DNA of 64,000 nucleotides, taken from the NCBI GenBank assembly GCA_964620595.1, contig CAZUHP010000004.1:1-64000 (forward strand). Reading direction: 5' to 3'. The notes beneath the pieces are model-generated. The model had not been told where the DNA came from and searched no databases. It was given only the letters and a program-made list of their open reading frames with translations. Positions 42,766-50,609 of the stretch are shown piece by piece (the first letter of the stretch is position 1; each line of letters begins with the position of its first letter). Position numbers and translations under genes: made by a program. Source of the DNA: Desulfocarbo sp964620595. GTDB taxonomy: Bacteria > Desulfobacterota > Desulfarculia > Desulfarculales > Desulfarculaceae.

Positions 42766-42781
42766 TGGCACGGGTAGTGCT
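42766..42781 (+). promoter_or_regulatory. Sigma-54 (-24/-12) promoter of the ZraP-like gene
   Basis: TGGCACGGGTAGTGCT (42766-42781) matches TGGCACG-N4-TTGCT at all but one position, with GG and GC 10 bp apart. The start would be near 42792, about 35 nt before the ATG. An imperfect 18-bp dyad (GTCA-N10-TGAC, 42728-42745) lies upstream and could bind an activator. Confidence 0.8.
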
Positions 42782-42826
42782 TTTATCCGGGGCATGACAC
42801 AGCAACAAAAAACCGGAGGTTTTGAC

Positions 42827-43255
42827 ATGAAGAGATACGGTTACCTTATCGTTGCCCTGGCCCTGGCGGCCTTGGTGAGCACCGCAGCCTGGGCCCGCGG
42901 CCCAATGGGGGCCGGTGGCGGCTACGGCGGAGGCCCCGGCTATGGCTACAGCCAGGTGGCGCCCGCTCAGCAGGAGGCCTGGGCCAAGTTCCAAAATGAC
43001 ACCCTGGAGCTGCGTAAGCAGTTGGCCGCCCGGAACGTGGAGCTGCGCACCCTGTACAGCCAGCCCAACCCGGACCAGGCCAGGGTCCAGACCCTGACCC
43101 AGGAGATCAGCAACCTGCGCGCCCAGATCGGCCAGAAGGCGACCGAGGCCGGCTTTGGCTATGGCAGCGGTTTCGGCCCCGGCTACGGCACGGGCGGTTA
43201 CGGTCCCGGCCACGCCCGCGGCTACGGCATGGGCGGCGGCTACTGCTGGCGCTAG
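42827..43255 (+). CDS. ZraP/Spy/CpxP-like periplasmic protein
   Basis: The product is 142 aa with GGAGGTTTTGAC before the ATG. A signal peptide (1-23, ending AWA-RG) is followed by a Gly/Tyr-rich stretch, a helical core (FQNDTLELRKQLAARNVELRTL...ISNLRAQIGQKA) and a second Gly/Tyr/His-rich tail ending in GGGYCWR. The helical core is that of Spy/CpxP/ZraP periplasmic stress chaperones; His, Cys and Gly in the tail may bind metal. The gene has a strong sigma-54 promoter, as Escherichia coli zraP does. Confidence 0.78.
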   Translation: MKRYGYLIVALALAALVSTAAWARGPMGAGGGYGGGPGYGYSQVAPAQQEAWAKFQNDTLELRKQLAARNVELRTLYSQPNPDQARVQTLTQEISNLRAQIGQKATEAGFGYGSGFGPGYGTGGYGPGHARGYGMGGGYCWR

Positions 43256-43269
43256 ACAACACCCCCAAA

Positions 43270-43296
43270 GGCCCCGCCTCCCTCCCCGGCGGGGCC
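43270..43296 (+). terminator. GC hairpin after the ZraP-like gene
   Basis: 9-bp stem GGCCCCGCC/GGCGGGGCC with a 9-nt loop, 14 bp after the stop. No T-tract. Confidence 0.5.
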
Positions 43297-43318
43297 CCAT
43301 CCCTCCTCCCCTCCCAAC

Positions 43319-43352
43319 CAACCCCCGGGGCGCCTCGGCGCCCTGGGGGTTG
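43319..43352. repeat. 16-bp inverted repeat overlapping the endonuclease V -35 box
   Basis: The arms 43319-43334 and 43337-43352 pair over 16 bp with one G-T wobble and a 2-nt loop. The last three bases of the right arm are the first bases of the -35 TTGACT. It could be a terminator for the upstream gene, a regulator of the nfi promoter or both. Confidence 0.6.
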
Positions 43353-43380
43353 ACTTTCCACCGCTGCCCGCCAGTAGGGT
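43350..43380 (+). promoter_or_regulatory. Putative promoter of nfi, leaderless geometry
   Basis: TTGACT (43350-43355), a 19-bp spacer and TAGGGT (43375-43380). The ATG is 6 nt later. The frame has a stop (TAG) at 43375, so this ATG is the first possible start, and it has no properly spaced Shine-Dalgarno. Confidence 0.4.
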
Positions 43381-43386
43381 AGGGGT

Positions 43387-44154
43387 ATGGCTACCTTGTC
43401 CCCGGCCCGGCTGAACACCGTGCTGCCCGAGCCCTGGCCCCAAAGCGTGGACCAGGCCCGGCAGGCGCAGGAGGAGCTGCGCCACCAGGTGATCCTCTCC
43501 GACCGCCTGGGGCGGGTGCGCCGGGTGGGGGGAGTGGACGTGTCCTACCCCAAAGGCGAGACCCTGGCCCGGGCCGCGGCGGTGGTGCTCTCCTTCCCGG
43601 AGCTGGAGCTGCTGGACCAGGCCACGGCCGCGGTCGAGGTGCGCTTCCCTTACCGGCCGGGCTATCTCTCCTTCCGCGAAGTGCCCGCGGCCCTGGCCGC
43701 CTTGGCCGGCCTGCGGATCACCCCCGATCTCATCATCTGCGACGGCCAGGGCCTGGCCCACCCCCGCCGCTTCGGCCTGGCCTGCCACCTGGGCGTGGTC
43801 ACCGGCCTGCCTTGCCTGGGGGTGGCCAAGAACCGGCTGGTCGGCGAGCACGGGGAAGTGCCGGCCGAGCGCGGCGGCTGGACACCGCTGAGACACCGGG
43901 GCGAGGTGGTGGGCGCGATGCTGCGTACCAGGAAGGGAGTCAAGCCGGTGTATGTGTCGCCCGGGCACAAGGTGGGCCTGGACACGGCGGTGGAGCTGGC
44001 CCTGGCCTGCTCCCCCCGCTACCGACTGCCGGAAACCACCCGCCAGGCCCACCGCCTGGCCGGAGAGCAGGGGGGCGACGGGGGGCGGGCGACGGGGGGG
44101 CGGGAAGTAAAGACAAAGGTGTTCAGGCAGGGGCAGGGGGGACAAGAGAAGTGA
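43387..44154 (+). CDS. nfi: Endonuclease V (deoxyinosine repair)
   Basis: The product is 255 aa. Family landmarks are present: GGVDVSYP with the first metal Asp, YRPGYLSFREVPA, CDGQGLAHPRRFGLACHLGV and GVAKNRLVG. It nicks DNA one base 3' of deoxyinosine and other deaminated bases. After the usual end (around residue 225) there is a 30-residue Gly/Arg/Lys tail whose first part (GGDGGRATGGR) is encoded by G-tract repeats. A stop codon immediately upstream fixes the start. Confidence 0.92.
   Translation: MATLSPARLNTVLPEPWPQSVDQARQAQEELRHQVILSDRLGRVRRVGGVDVSYPKGETLARAAAVVLSFPELELLDQATAAVEVRFPYRPGYLSFREVPAALAALAGLRITPDLIICDGQGLAHPRRFGLACHLGVVTGLPCLGVAKNRLVGEHGEVPAERGGWTPLRHRGEVVGAMLRTRKGVKPVYVSPGHKVGLDTAVELALACSPRYRLPETTRQAHRLAGEQGGDGGRATGGREVKTKVFRQGQGGQEK
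44070..44104. repeat. GGGGGGCGAC repeat at the 3' end of nfi
   Basis: Three units (GGGGGCGACGGGGGGCGGGCGACGGGGGG in outline) extend the nfi reading frame. The coding strand is G-rich. Confidence 0.7.
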
Positions 44155-44196
44155 GAGCACGCCCAGGAAGCGGGCGGGTTCAGGTAGCCGCCTCTG

Positions 44197-45771
44197 TCAG
44201 CGGTGCCGCTGGTACCACTTGCGCCACCCGGCCTGGTCCATGCCGTAGCGCCAGCCGGTGATGACCTGGAGGGCGTCGGCGGCTGCCTCGCGCACCCTGC
44301 GCTCTGGATCGTCCAGCACCTCGATCAGCGGCTTGATGCTCTTGCGCGCCTTGAGCCGGCCCAGGCCCTCGGCCGCGCGTTGCCTCACCTCGGGCTCCGG
44401 GTCGTTCAGGGCCTTGACCAGCGCAGCCACGGCCCGGGGGTCGTTGATGAAGCCCAGGTTGTTGATTGCATGCACCCGGGCCGGCTTGTAGCCGTCCTGG
44501 GCAGCGGCCAAGAGCGCCTCCAGGGCCTGGGGGCCCTTGACATACTTGAGGGCCAGCACCGCGTTGCGCCGCACCTTGGGGTGGGGGTCCCGGGTGGCTC
44601 GCACCAGGGCGGCCACTGCCTCTGGGTCGCTCACCGGGCCCAGGCCCAGGGGGCCCAGCACCAGGGCGGCCTTGGCGCGCACCCCGTTGTCCTTGTCCTC
44701 CAGGGCGGCGGCCAGGGGGCGCACCGCAGCAGGGTGGTTGTAGTACTGCAGGGAGTCGATGGCCGCCTCGCGCACCCTGGGGTCGGGGTCCTTCACCGCC
44801 GCGAGCAAGGGACCGGCCGCCCGGATATCGCGGATGGCGCCCAGGGCCTCGGCAGCCACCTGGCGCACCTGTGCGTCCGGGTCCTTGAGCCCGGCCAGAA
44901 ACACGCCCACCGCCCGGCGGTCCTGGTAGTACTTGAGCGCGCGGAATACCTGGCGCCGCACCCTGGTGAACTTGTCCTTGGCTGCGGCCATAAGCGCGGC
45001 CAGGGCCTCGGGGTCGCCCCGCTTGGCCAGGGTCTTGGCCGCGGCGGCGCGCACCTCGGGGTGGGGATCACCCAGGGCGGCCACCAGGGCCGCCGCCACC
45101 CGGGGGTCCTGGTAGCGCGTCAGGGCCTTCACCGCCTGGGCGCGCACCATGGGCGGCGGCGCCGGCTCCTCCTTCTGCTGCTCGTGCAGCACGGGCGCGA
45201 TCTGGACCAGGCTCCTTTTCTTCCGGTCCTTCTTGGGCGGGCGGGGAAAACGGGTGTGCTTGAGGATGGGCTCCAGGGCCCGGGGATCGCCTATCTCTCC
45301 CAGCACCCTCAGCATCATGGCGCGGCCAAAGGGTTCGCGCTCCCGCTCCAGGGCGGCCAGGATCTGCGGCACCGCCCGCCGGCCCAGCTCCTCCAGGAGC
45401 CGGGCGGCCAACAGCCCCACCGCTGCCCGCCGCCGCCGGCTGGTCGCCCGCTCCTGGTCGCCCAAGAGGGCTATGAGCCAGGGGATGGCCGGGCCGGCCT
45501 GGTCGGGCGTCTTCCACAATTCAAGCACCGCGCCGCCGCGCTGGTTGGGGTGCATGGCGTACATGGCCAGCACCAGCCGCTTGATCCGCGGCGGCATCTC
45601 GGCGGGTATCTCCAGGCGGTAGATGGCCTGGGGTGGGCCCTTGGGCTCGAAGTCCTCGGGGGTGGTGCCCAGCCAGGAGGCCCCGGCCGGAGCGGCCGCC
45701 AGGCTGGCGGCGAGGAACAGCCAGCCGGCGGCCATGAGAAGCTTGCAAGGCTGGGCAAGGAGGCGTGGCAT
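44197..45771 (-). CDS. Secreted HEAT-repeat protein
   Basis: The product is 524 aa. A signal peptide (1-31, ending AGA) is followed by about ten HEAT/PBS-lyase repeats spanning residues 70-510, with recurring motifs such as DPRVREAAIDSLQYY, DPHPEVRAAAAKTLA and DPEPEVRQRAAEGLG. The very regular repeats suggest recent internal duplication. These solenoids form curved binding surfaces; the partner is unknown. It lies 182 bp downstream of cheV on the same strand. Confidence 0.82.
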   Translation of the reverse strand: MPRLLAQPCKLLMAAGWLFLAASLAAAPAGASWLGTTPEDFEPKGPPQAIYRLEIPAEMPPRIKRLVLAMYAMHPNQRGGAVLELWKTPDQAGPAIPWLIALLGDQERATSRRRRAAVGLLAARLLEELGRRAVPQILAALEREREPFGRAMMLRVLGEIGDPRALEPILKHTRFPRPPKKDRKKRSLVQIAPVLHEQQKEEPAPPPMVRAQAVKALTRYQDPRVAAALVAALGDPHPEVRAAAAKTLAKRGDPEALAALMAAAKDKFTRVRRQVFRALKYYQDRRAVGVFLAGLKDPDAQVRQVAAEALGAIRDIRAAGPLLAAVKDPDPRVREAAIDSLQYYNHPAAVRPLAAALEDKDNGVRAKAALVLGPLGLGPVSDPEAVAALVRATRDPHPKVRRNAVLALKYVKGPQALEALLAAAQDGYKPARVHAINNLGFINDPRAVAALVKALNDPEPEVRQRAAEGLGRLKARKSIKPLIEVLDDPERRVREAAADALQVITGWRYGMDQAGWRKWYQRHR

Positions 45772-45850
45772 CTAAGGATCTTCCGGCAAGCGGCGCCAAG
45801 GTTCTTCGGCCAGCGGGCAGAGACGACCCCGGCCCCCATCATCCCCATGG

Positions 45851-45918
45851 CCCCCCCTCGCCCCCCTCGCCCCCGCTGCCCCAGTCGGCCCCCGTCGCCC
45901 GCCCCCCCCCGGGGGGCG
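45851..45918. repeat. C-rich repeat between cheV and the HEAT gene
   Basis: CCCTCGCCCCC/GTCGCCC units end in a C10-GGGGGGCGGC palindrome, adjacent to the cheV stop. The cheV coding strand is G-rich. The rest of the 182-bp gap shows nothing else. Confidence 0.65.
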
Positions 45919-45953
45919 GCCGGACCGGGCGGGACGGCCCCGGAGCCGGCGGC

Positions 45954-46892
45954 CTAGTTGTCGCCGCCCAGGGCGTACTGGTCCAAGAGTTTGATGAGAC
46001 GCTCGGTCTCGGGCTTGGCGGTGTAGGCTTCGGCCCCCACCCGCTCGCACTTGCGGGCCATCTGCTCGTTTATGAGGGACGAGAACACGATCACCGGTAT
46101 CTTGAGCCCCATGTCGTGCTTTATGCGGCGGCACAGGGCCAAGCCGTCCATCTGGGGCATTTCGATGTCGGTGAGCAACAGGTTGAGATACTCGCTGATG
46201 TCCTTGCCCTCTTCTTCGGCCTTGGCCTTGAGGGCCTCGATCGCCTCCAAGGCGCTCTGGCCGTTGTCAAAGGTGGTGAGCTGCTCATAGCCCACCGCGC
46301 GCAGTATCTTACCCACCTGCTGGCGGATGATGCCCGAGTCCTCGGCAAAGAACACCTTGGCCGCCCGGCGGCTTTCTATCTTGGGGGTCTCCGCAAAGGC
46401 GCGTTCATCGTAGTTTATGATGCTCTCCGGGAATATCTCGCCGATGATGTGCTCCAAATCCAGGATGAGCACCTCACGGTCCTCGATGTTCACCGAGCCC
46501 ACCACACAGGACGAGTCGTCCGCCAGCATGGAGGAAAGCGGCTTGAACTCGCTCCAGGACACGCGGTGGATGCGGTTGATGTAGTCGGCCACATAGGCGG
46601 TGGTCATGTTGTTGAACTCGGTGACCACCACCACCTTGCGCTCCACCTCATCTCCCTGCTTGAGGTCCAGGTGCTGCCCCAGGTTCACCAGGGGAATGGA
46701 CTTGCCCCGCAGCAAAAAGACCCCGGCCACCGAAGGATGGCGGCCGGGCAGCTTGCTCACCGTGATGCCCTCGAAAGGGATGAACTCCCTGATCTTGGCC
46801 ACGTTGACCCCGAAGCTTTGGCCGCAGAGATTGAACTCCGCCACCTCTACCTCGTTGGTGCCGGCCTCTAGTAATATTTCCTGTTTCGCCAT
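45954..46892 (-). CDS. cheV: Chemotaxis protein CheV (CheW + receiver)
   Basis: The product is 312 aa. The CheW-like domain (about 15-165) precedes a receiver (about 178-305) with acidic FFAEDSG, phospho-acceptor Asp in LLLTDIEMPQMDG and conserved Lys in AYTAKPE. CheV couples chemoreceptors to CheA and is modulated by phosphorylation. No other che genes lie in the window, so the partner array is elsewhere. A likely promoter lies 70-100 bp upstream. Confidence 0.93.
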   Translation of the reverse strand: MAKQEILLEAGTNEVEVAEFNLCGQSFGVNVAKIREFIPFEGITVSKLPGRHPSVAGVFLLRGKSIPLVNLGQHLDLKQGDEVERKVVVVTEFNNMTTAYVADYINRIHRVSWSEFKPLSSMLADDSSCVVGSVNIEDREVLILDLEHIIGEIFPESIINYDERAFAETPKIESRRAAKVFFAEDSGIIRQQVGKILRAVGYEQLTTFDNGQSALEAIEALKAKAEEEGKDISEYLNLLLTDIEMPQMDGLALCRRIKHDMGLKIPVIVFSSLINEQMARKCERVGAEAYTAKPETERLIKLLDQYALGGDN

Positions 46893-46961
46893 GGGGTTAG
46901 ACTCCCTTCAGGGCCAGGGCTAGCCCCTGTTACGCATTGAGCAGGGTGTAAGGCTAAAATG

Positions 46962-46990
46962 AGTATGCCCTTAACCAGCGGGTCTGACAA
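46962..46990 (-). promoter_or_regulatory. Putative promoter of cheV
   Basis: Minus strand TTGTCA (46990-46985), a 17-bp spacer and CATACT (46967-46962). The start near 46955 gives a leader of about 63 nt. The 377-bp gap upstream of 47270 also contains AT-rich TAAAG-CGTCA-CTTTA and a weak TTGACT facing plus; no gene was found there. Confidence 0.45.
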
Positions 46991-47269
46991 GTAAAATATA
47001 CACACCCTCCGCCTGGGCGGTCCGCCCCTCCCCCCTCCCCGAAAAATATTAAGTGTAAAGCGTCACTTTATAGTTGACTGTTCGCGGAGCGCATTGTACC
47101 TTGGGAGCATGCGGCCACGACGCACAGAAACCGCCATCAGCTTGGAGCACGGCCAGGCCGCGCCCTCCGGGGTGGCGCCCGGGGGCCGGCCACAAGCCGC
47201 CAGACAAGGTGAGGCGCGGCAAGGACCGCATGATTTGGGGCTCACCACTGTTTTCCAAGGAGGTACGAT

Positions 47270-48577
47270 ATGGCTATCCAAGCAATGGCGGCACCGGCGC
47301 GTTCCCGCGCCATGCGTAATGTCCGCCTGGCCGGTATTTGGCTATTGAGTCTATGCCTGCTTTGGAGTGGCATGCTGGGCACGGCCGCCGCCGCCGGCCT
47401 CAGCGTGAGCAGGTACACCCTCAAATCCGTGGCCGTGGATGGAGACGGGCGCGGCATCAGCGCCATCGACCTGCGCCTCAAGGACAACCTGGCCCACATC
47501 TCCTATTACGACGCGGCCCAGGACCAGGGCGGCTACTTCTTCCCCCAGGGCGACTTTTGGACCTCCTACACCCTCTCCCAGCTCGCGGGCCAGCTCGATT
47601 CGTCCTTGCCGGTGTCGGTCACCAGCCGCAGCAAGGCGAACGGGGGCGTGGAGGTGAACTTTTCGGGCGTTTCCGCGGACCGGGGCGAGGTACGGGGCTG
47701 CACCCTCAGCGCCGATCCCAACCCCGCGGCATCTTCCCTGCCCGGCTCGCCCGCGGTTGCCGGGGGCTGCGAATATGAGGGCCCTCTCACGCCCTTTGAC
47801 TTCATGCACTTCCTGATAACGCTCCTGGCGGGGAAGTACCTCAACTGGGAGGACTCCTGGGCCATACGGGGGATGTATACCCAGAGCGCCCTGGACGTAG
47901 CCTACACCCTGAAAGACGAGCTGCGCTTCGGCATATCCGTGGGCGGCCAATCGCCGGTCATGACGGCGCTCTCGGCCGTGCTGGGGGTGTTGGGCCTGTT
48001 CATGGCCAGTGACCAGGGGAGCACCACCAGCAGCAAGGTCCAGGCCAGCGCCGCCACCCCGGAGGTGAGCCTGCTCTACGCCAAGCCCGGCACCTTGATG
48101 ACCGCCTCGCTGGTGAACGACAGGTGGACCCATTCCACCGTGGCCTCGGAGGTGGACACCGACCATGTCTCGGCCTGGTTCCTCACCTACCGGGGCTCCA
48201 GCATGGCGGTCACCGCCACGGTCAACGGCGTGCTCAGCGCCTACCTGCCAAGCCAAGCCACCGCCGGCGGCCCCCTCGCCTCTGCGGAGCAGACCTGGCG
48301 GCAGGTGGAGGTCGCCGCGGAAGTGGACGGAAAGCACGCGGCCACCCTGGACAGCAGCGGCCGGCTGCTGGTGGCCTACCGCGACGCGGACCTGGGCAAG
48401 TTGATGCTGGCCATCTGGGACGGCCAGGGGTGGCAGCACCTCCAGATCTGGAACATCGGCGAGCTGCGGGATTGCCGGGTGCAGGTGGACGGCAATGGCC
48501 AAGTGCGGGTCTTGACCGTGGAACGGGCTGATTCCCAGGACCAGCTCCGGCACTACCTGGTCACCCTGCCCTCCTAG
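47270..48577 (+). CDS. Secreted protein of unknown function
   Basis: The product is 435 aa with an excellent AAGGAGGT before the ATG. The signal peptide is RLAGIWLLSLCLLWSGMLGT, ending near AAA-AG (about residue 42). No catalytic motif was recognised. The C-terminal part has repeated short beta patterns containing W, D and G (VNDRWTHSTVASEVDTDHVSAW, VDGKHAATLDSSGRLLVAYRD in outline), reminiscent of beta-propeller blades that open with VDGxGxxHI. A hydrophobic segment SPVMTALSAVLGVLGLFM (about 228-245) may be a membrane or lipid anchor. Followed immediately by a G-rich repeat array. Confidence 0.6.
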   Translation: MAIQAMAAPARSRAMRNVRLAGIWLLSLCLLWSGMLGTAAAAGLSVSRYTLKSVAVDGDGRGISAIDLRLKDNLAHISYYDAAQDQGGYFFPQGDFWTSYTLSQLAGQLDSSLPVSVTSRSKANGGVEVNFSGVSADRGEVRGCTLSADPNPAASSLPGSPAVAGGCEYEGPLTPFDFMHFLITLLAGKYLNWEDSWAIRGMYTQSALDVAYTLKDELRFGISVGGQSPVMTALSAVLGVLGLFMASDQGSTTSSKVQASAATPEVSLLYAKPGTLMTASLVNDRWTHSTVASEVDTDHVSAWFLTYRGSSMAVTATVNGVLSAYLPSQATAGGPLASAEQTWRQVEVAAEVDGKHAATLDSSGRLLVAYRDADLGKLMLAIWDGQGWQHLQIWNIGELRDCRVQVDGNGQVRVLTVERADSQDQLRHYLVTLPS

Positions 48578-48580
48578 GCC

Positions 48581-48646
48581 GACGGGGGGCGACGGGGGGC
48601 GACGGGGGGGGCGGGGGGGCGGGCGACGGGGGCGGCAGCGGACGGG
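48581..48646. repeat. GACGGGGGGC tandem array after the secreted-protein gene
   Basis: Three tandem 10-bp units (48581-48610; GACGGGGGGC twice, then GACGGGGGGG) and a diverged tail follow 4 bp after the stop. This is the cleanest array in the window and the coding strand is G-rich. The remaining 290 bp to the MerR gene contain an AT-rich patch (TTATATTGAGGTTATGCATG) but no gene. Confidence 0.8.
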
Positions 48647-48939
48647 AGCGGGGCCAGCGGGGCTGGCCCTCTCCCGCCCCCAGCGGCCTGTGGCACCCAT
48701 GCCCGGGGCTCTGGGTTGTTCATTCCGGGATTTGGGCGGGCATCCGGTGTTATATTGAGGTTATGCATGACCCTGCCATGGCGATATAGGGCAGAGTCTT
48801 GCCCCGCCCGGGACAAGGTGCGGTTTATGTGGGGATGACCGTGCCATAAAGGGTAAAATGGCCCTGCGGTCCATTCTGCCCGCAGGGTTCGTGGAGTGGG
48901 CAGGGACTCTATTTCCCCGTTGTCAAGCCAGGAGCCAGC

Positions 48940-49653
48940 ATGCCCCGCAAAGACAGCCAAGCATCCAAACCGCCCCCGGGACTTCGCATGAAGGCGCTCA
49001 TGGAGGCCACCGGCCTGCCCAAGTCCACCCTGCTCTTCTATGTGGAGCAGGGCCTGCTGCCCCCTCCCGTGAAGACCAGCCCCAACATGGCCTTCTACTC
49101 GCCCGAGTGCGTGGAGCGCGCCGCCCTGATCCGCGAGCTGCAGTCCAAGCACAACCTGCCCCTGGCCAAGATCAAGGCCATCCTGGACGCCCGGGACCGG
49201 GGCGAGGACATCGCGCCCCTGGTGGCCTTGAGCCAAGCCGTGCTCGGCGAGCGCAAGGAGCCGCTCCTCAGCCGGGAGGAACTCTGCCGCAAGAGCGGCC
49301 TCACCCCCCAACAGGTGGCTGAGCTGGAAAAGCTCCAGCTCCTGCTGCCCCTCACGGACCAGGGCTATGACGCCCAGGACCTGAGCCTGGCCCGCATACT
49401 GGCCAAGGCCAAATCCGAGGGAATCGAGCCCTCGGACCTGGCCTTTTATCCCCGGCTGGGCAAGAAGCTGGTGGACGAGGAGTTCAAGCTGCGCCACCGC
49501 CTGACCCATGACATGCCTCCGGACAAGGACGCGGCCCGCACCCTGGAGATGGTGCAGCGGGCTCGGGCCATGCGTAGCTATGTGATCGACCGCATATTCC
49601 AGCGCCGGGTGATAACGGCCAAGGGCATCAAGGACCCGGGATTGTTGAAATGA
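48940..49653 (+). CDS. MerR-family regulator of the SCP2-domain pair
   Basis: The product is 237 aa with CCAGGAG upstream. The N-terminal winged helix (MKALMEATGLPKSTLLFYVEQGLLPPP...TSPNMAFYSPE) binds DNA. The longer-than-usual C-terminal region (about 100-235) is helical and unassigned, presumably ligand-binding. Its stop overlaps the next ATG (ATGA), so it is co-translated with the two downstream genes and probably regulates them. Confidence 0.83.
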   Translation: MPRKDSQASKPPPGLRMKALMEATGLPKSTLLFYVEQGLLPPPVKTSPNMAFYSPECVERAALIRELQSKHNLPLAKIKAILDARDRGEDIAPLVALSQAVLGERKEPLLSREELCRKSGLTPQQVAELEKLQLLLPLTDQGYDAQDLSLARILAKAKSEGIEPSDLAFYPRLGKKLVDEEFKLRHRLTHDMPPDKDAARTLEMVQRARAMRSYVIDRIFQRRVITAKGIKDPGLLK

Positions 49654-50609
49654 ACCGTATCTTGCGACTGGTGCCCTCGGTGGCGGCGGCGGCTATCATC
49701 ACCATAGGGGAGGTCTGGGACTTCGCGCCAGAGGTCTTGCGGCCCTGGAGCCTGGGCCTGGCGCTGCTGGCGGTCGGGGCCCTGCTCCTGGCCCGCCGGC
49801 GGGGAGGGGCCCCGGCCCTGGACTGGGCCCTGGCCGGGTACCCGGCCCTGGTGGCGGCGGGCTTTTGGTTGTGGCCCGGGGGACTGGGCGCCCTGTTGAC
49901 CGCCGTTCCGGTGGCAGCCCTGTACGCGCTTCTCCTGCTCGCCGCCGCCCTGCCCCCGCTGGTGGGCCGCGAGCCCTTCACCGCTTTCTACGCCCGCAAG
50001 ACCGCCCCGCCCGAGGTCTGGCACACCGCGGTGTTCCGCCGCATCAACCGCAACATGACCTGGGCCTGGGCCGGCCTGTTCGCGGCCTGCCTCCTGCTCA
50101 GCCTGACCCCCCTCCTGCTGGGCCTGGACTCGCTCGGCGCCCAACTGGTCTTCCAGCTCGGGCTGCCGGCCACGCTCCTGATCTGCGTGGGTCCGCCCTT
50201 CAACAAATGGTACCCCGGCCACTACCAGCGCAAGCTGGGCCTGGAGCGGGGCCAAGGTCCCCAGGCGGCCCGCGACTGCCGCGAGCTGCTGGAGATGATG
50301 CCCCTGGGCTTCAACCCCCGGGCCGCCGGCGACCTGAAGGCGGTGATGGAGTTCCAGGTGGACGGCGGCCCGGAGGCGGGCGGTTTCAGCGCCCATCTCA
50401 TCATCGGGGAGGGCAAGTGCGAATATGCGGAGGGGCCGGCGGAAGAGCCCGACCTGGTCATCCTGACGCCGGGCGAGGTGTGGCTGGCCATAGCCAGGGG
50501 CGAGCTGGACGGCCGCCAGGCGCTCATGGACGGCCGCTACCAGGCCCGGGGCGAGTTGTCGCTGCTGTTGAGAATGGACAGTCTTTTCAATCAAGGAGAC
50601 GAATCATGA
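49650..50609 (+). CDS. Membrane protein with C-terminal SCP2-like domain
   Basis: The product is 319 aa. Six hydrophobic segments (about 10-185) precede a cytoplasmic domain (about 205-315): ELLEMMPLGFNPRAAGDLKAV...VILTPGEVWLAIARGELDGRQALMDGRY. The last part is an SCP2 sterol-carrier-like fold, which binds hydrophobic molecules. The MPLGF-xP-x-AAG-L sequence recurs in the next protein. It overlaps both neighbours by 4 bp. The overall protein is not assigned to a family. Confidence 0.65.
   Translation: MNRILRLVPSVAAAAIITIGEVWDFAPEVLRPWSLGLALLAVGALLLARRRGGAPALDWALAGYPALVAAGFWLWPGGLGALLTAVPVAALYALLLLAAALPPLVGREPFTAFYARKTAPPEVWHTAVFRRINRNMTWAWAGLFAACLLLSLTPLLLGLDSLGAQLVFQLGLPATLLICVGPPFNKWYPGHYQRKLGLERGQGPQAARDCRELLEMMPLGFNPRAAGDLKAVMEFQVDGGPEAGGFSAHLIIGEGKCEYAEGPAEEPDLVILTPGEVWLAIARGELDGRQALMDGRYQARGELSLLLRMDSLFNQGDES

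Noticed and set aside
47063..47348. Overlapping small open frames upstream of the unknown secreted protein
   Set aside because: No ribosome sites or recognisable content, mutually overlapping frames; the region is better read as leader and promoter DNA.
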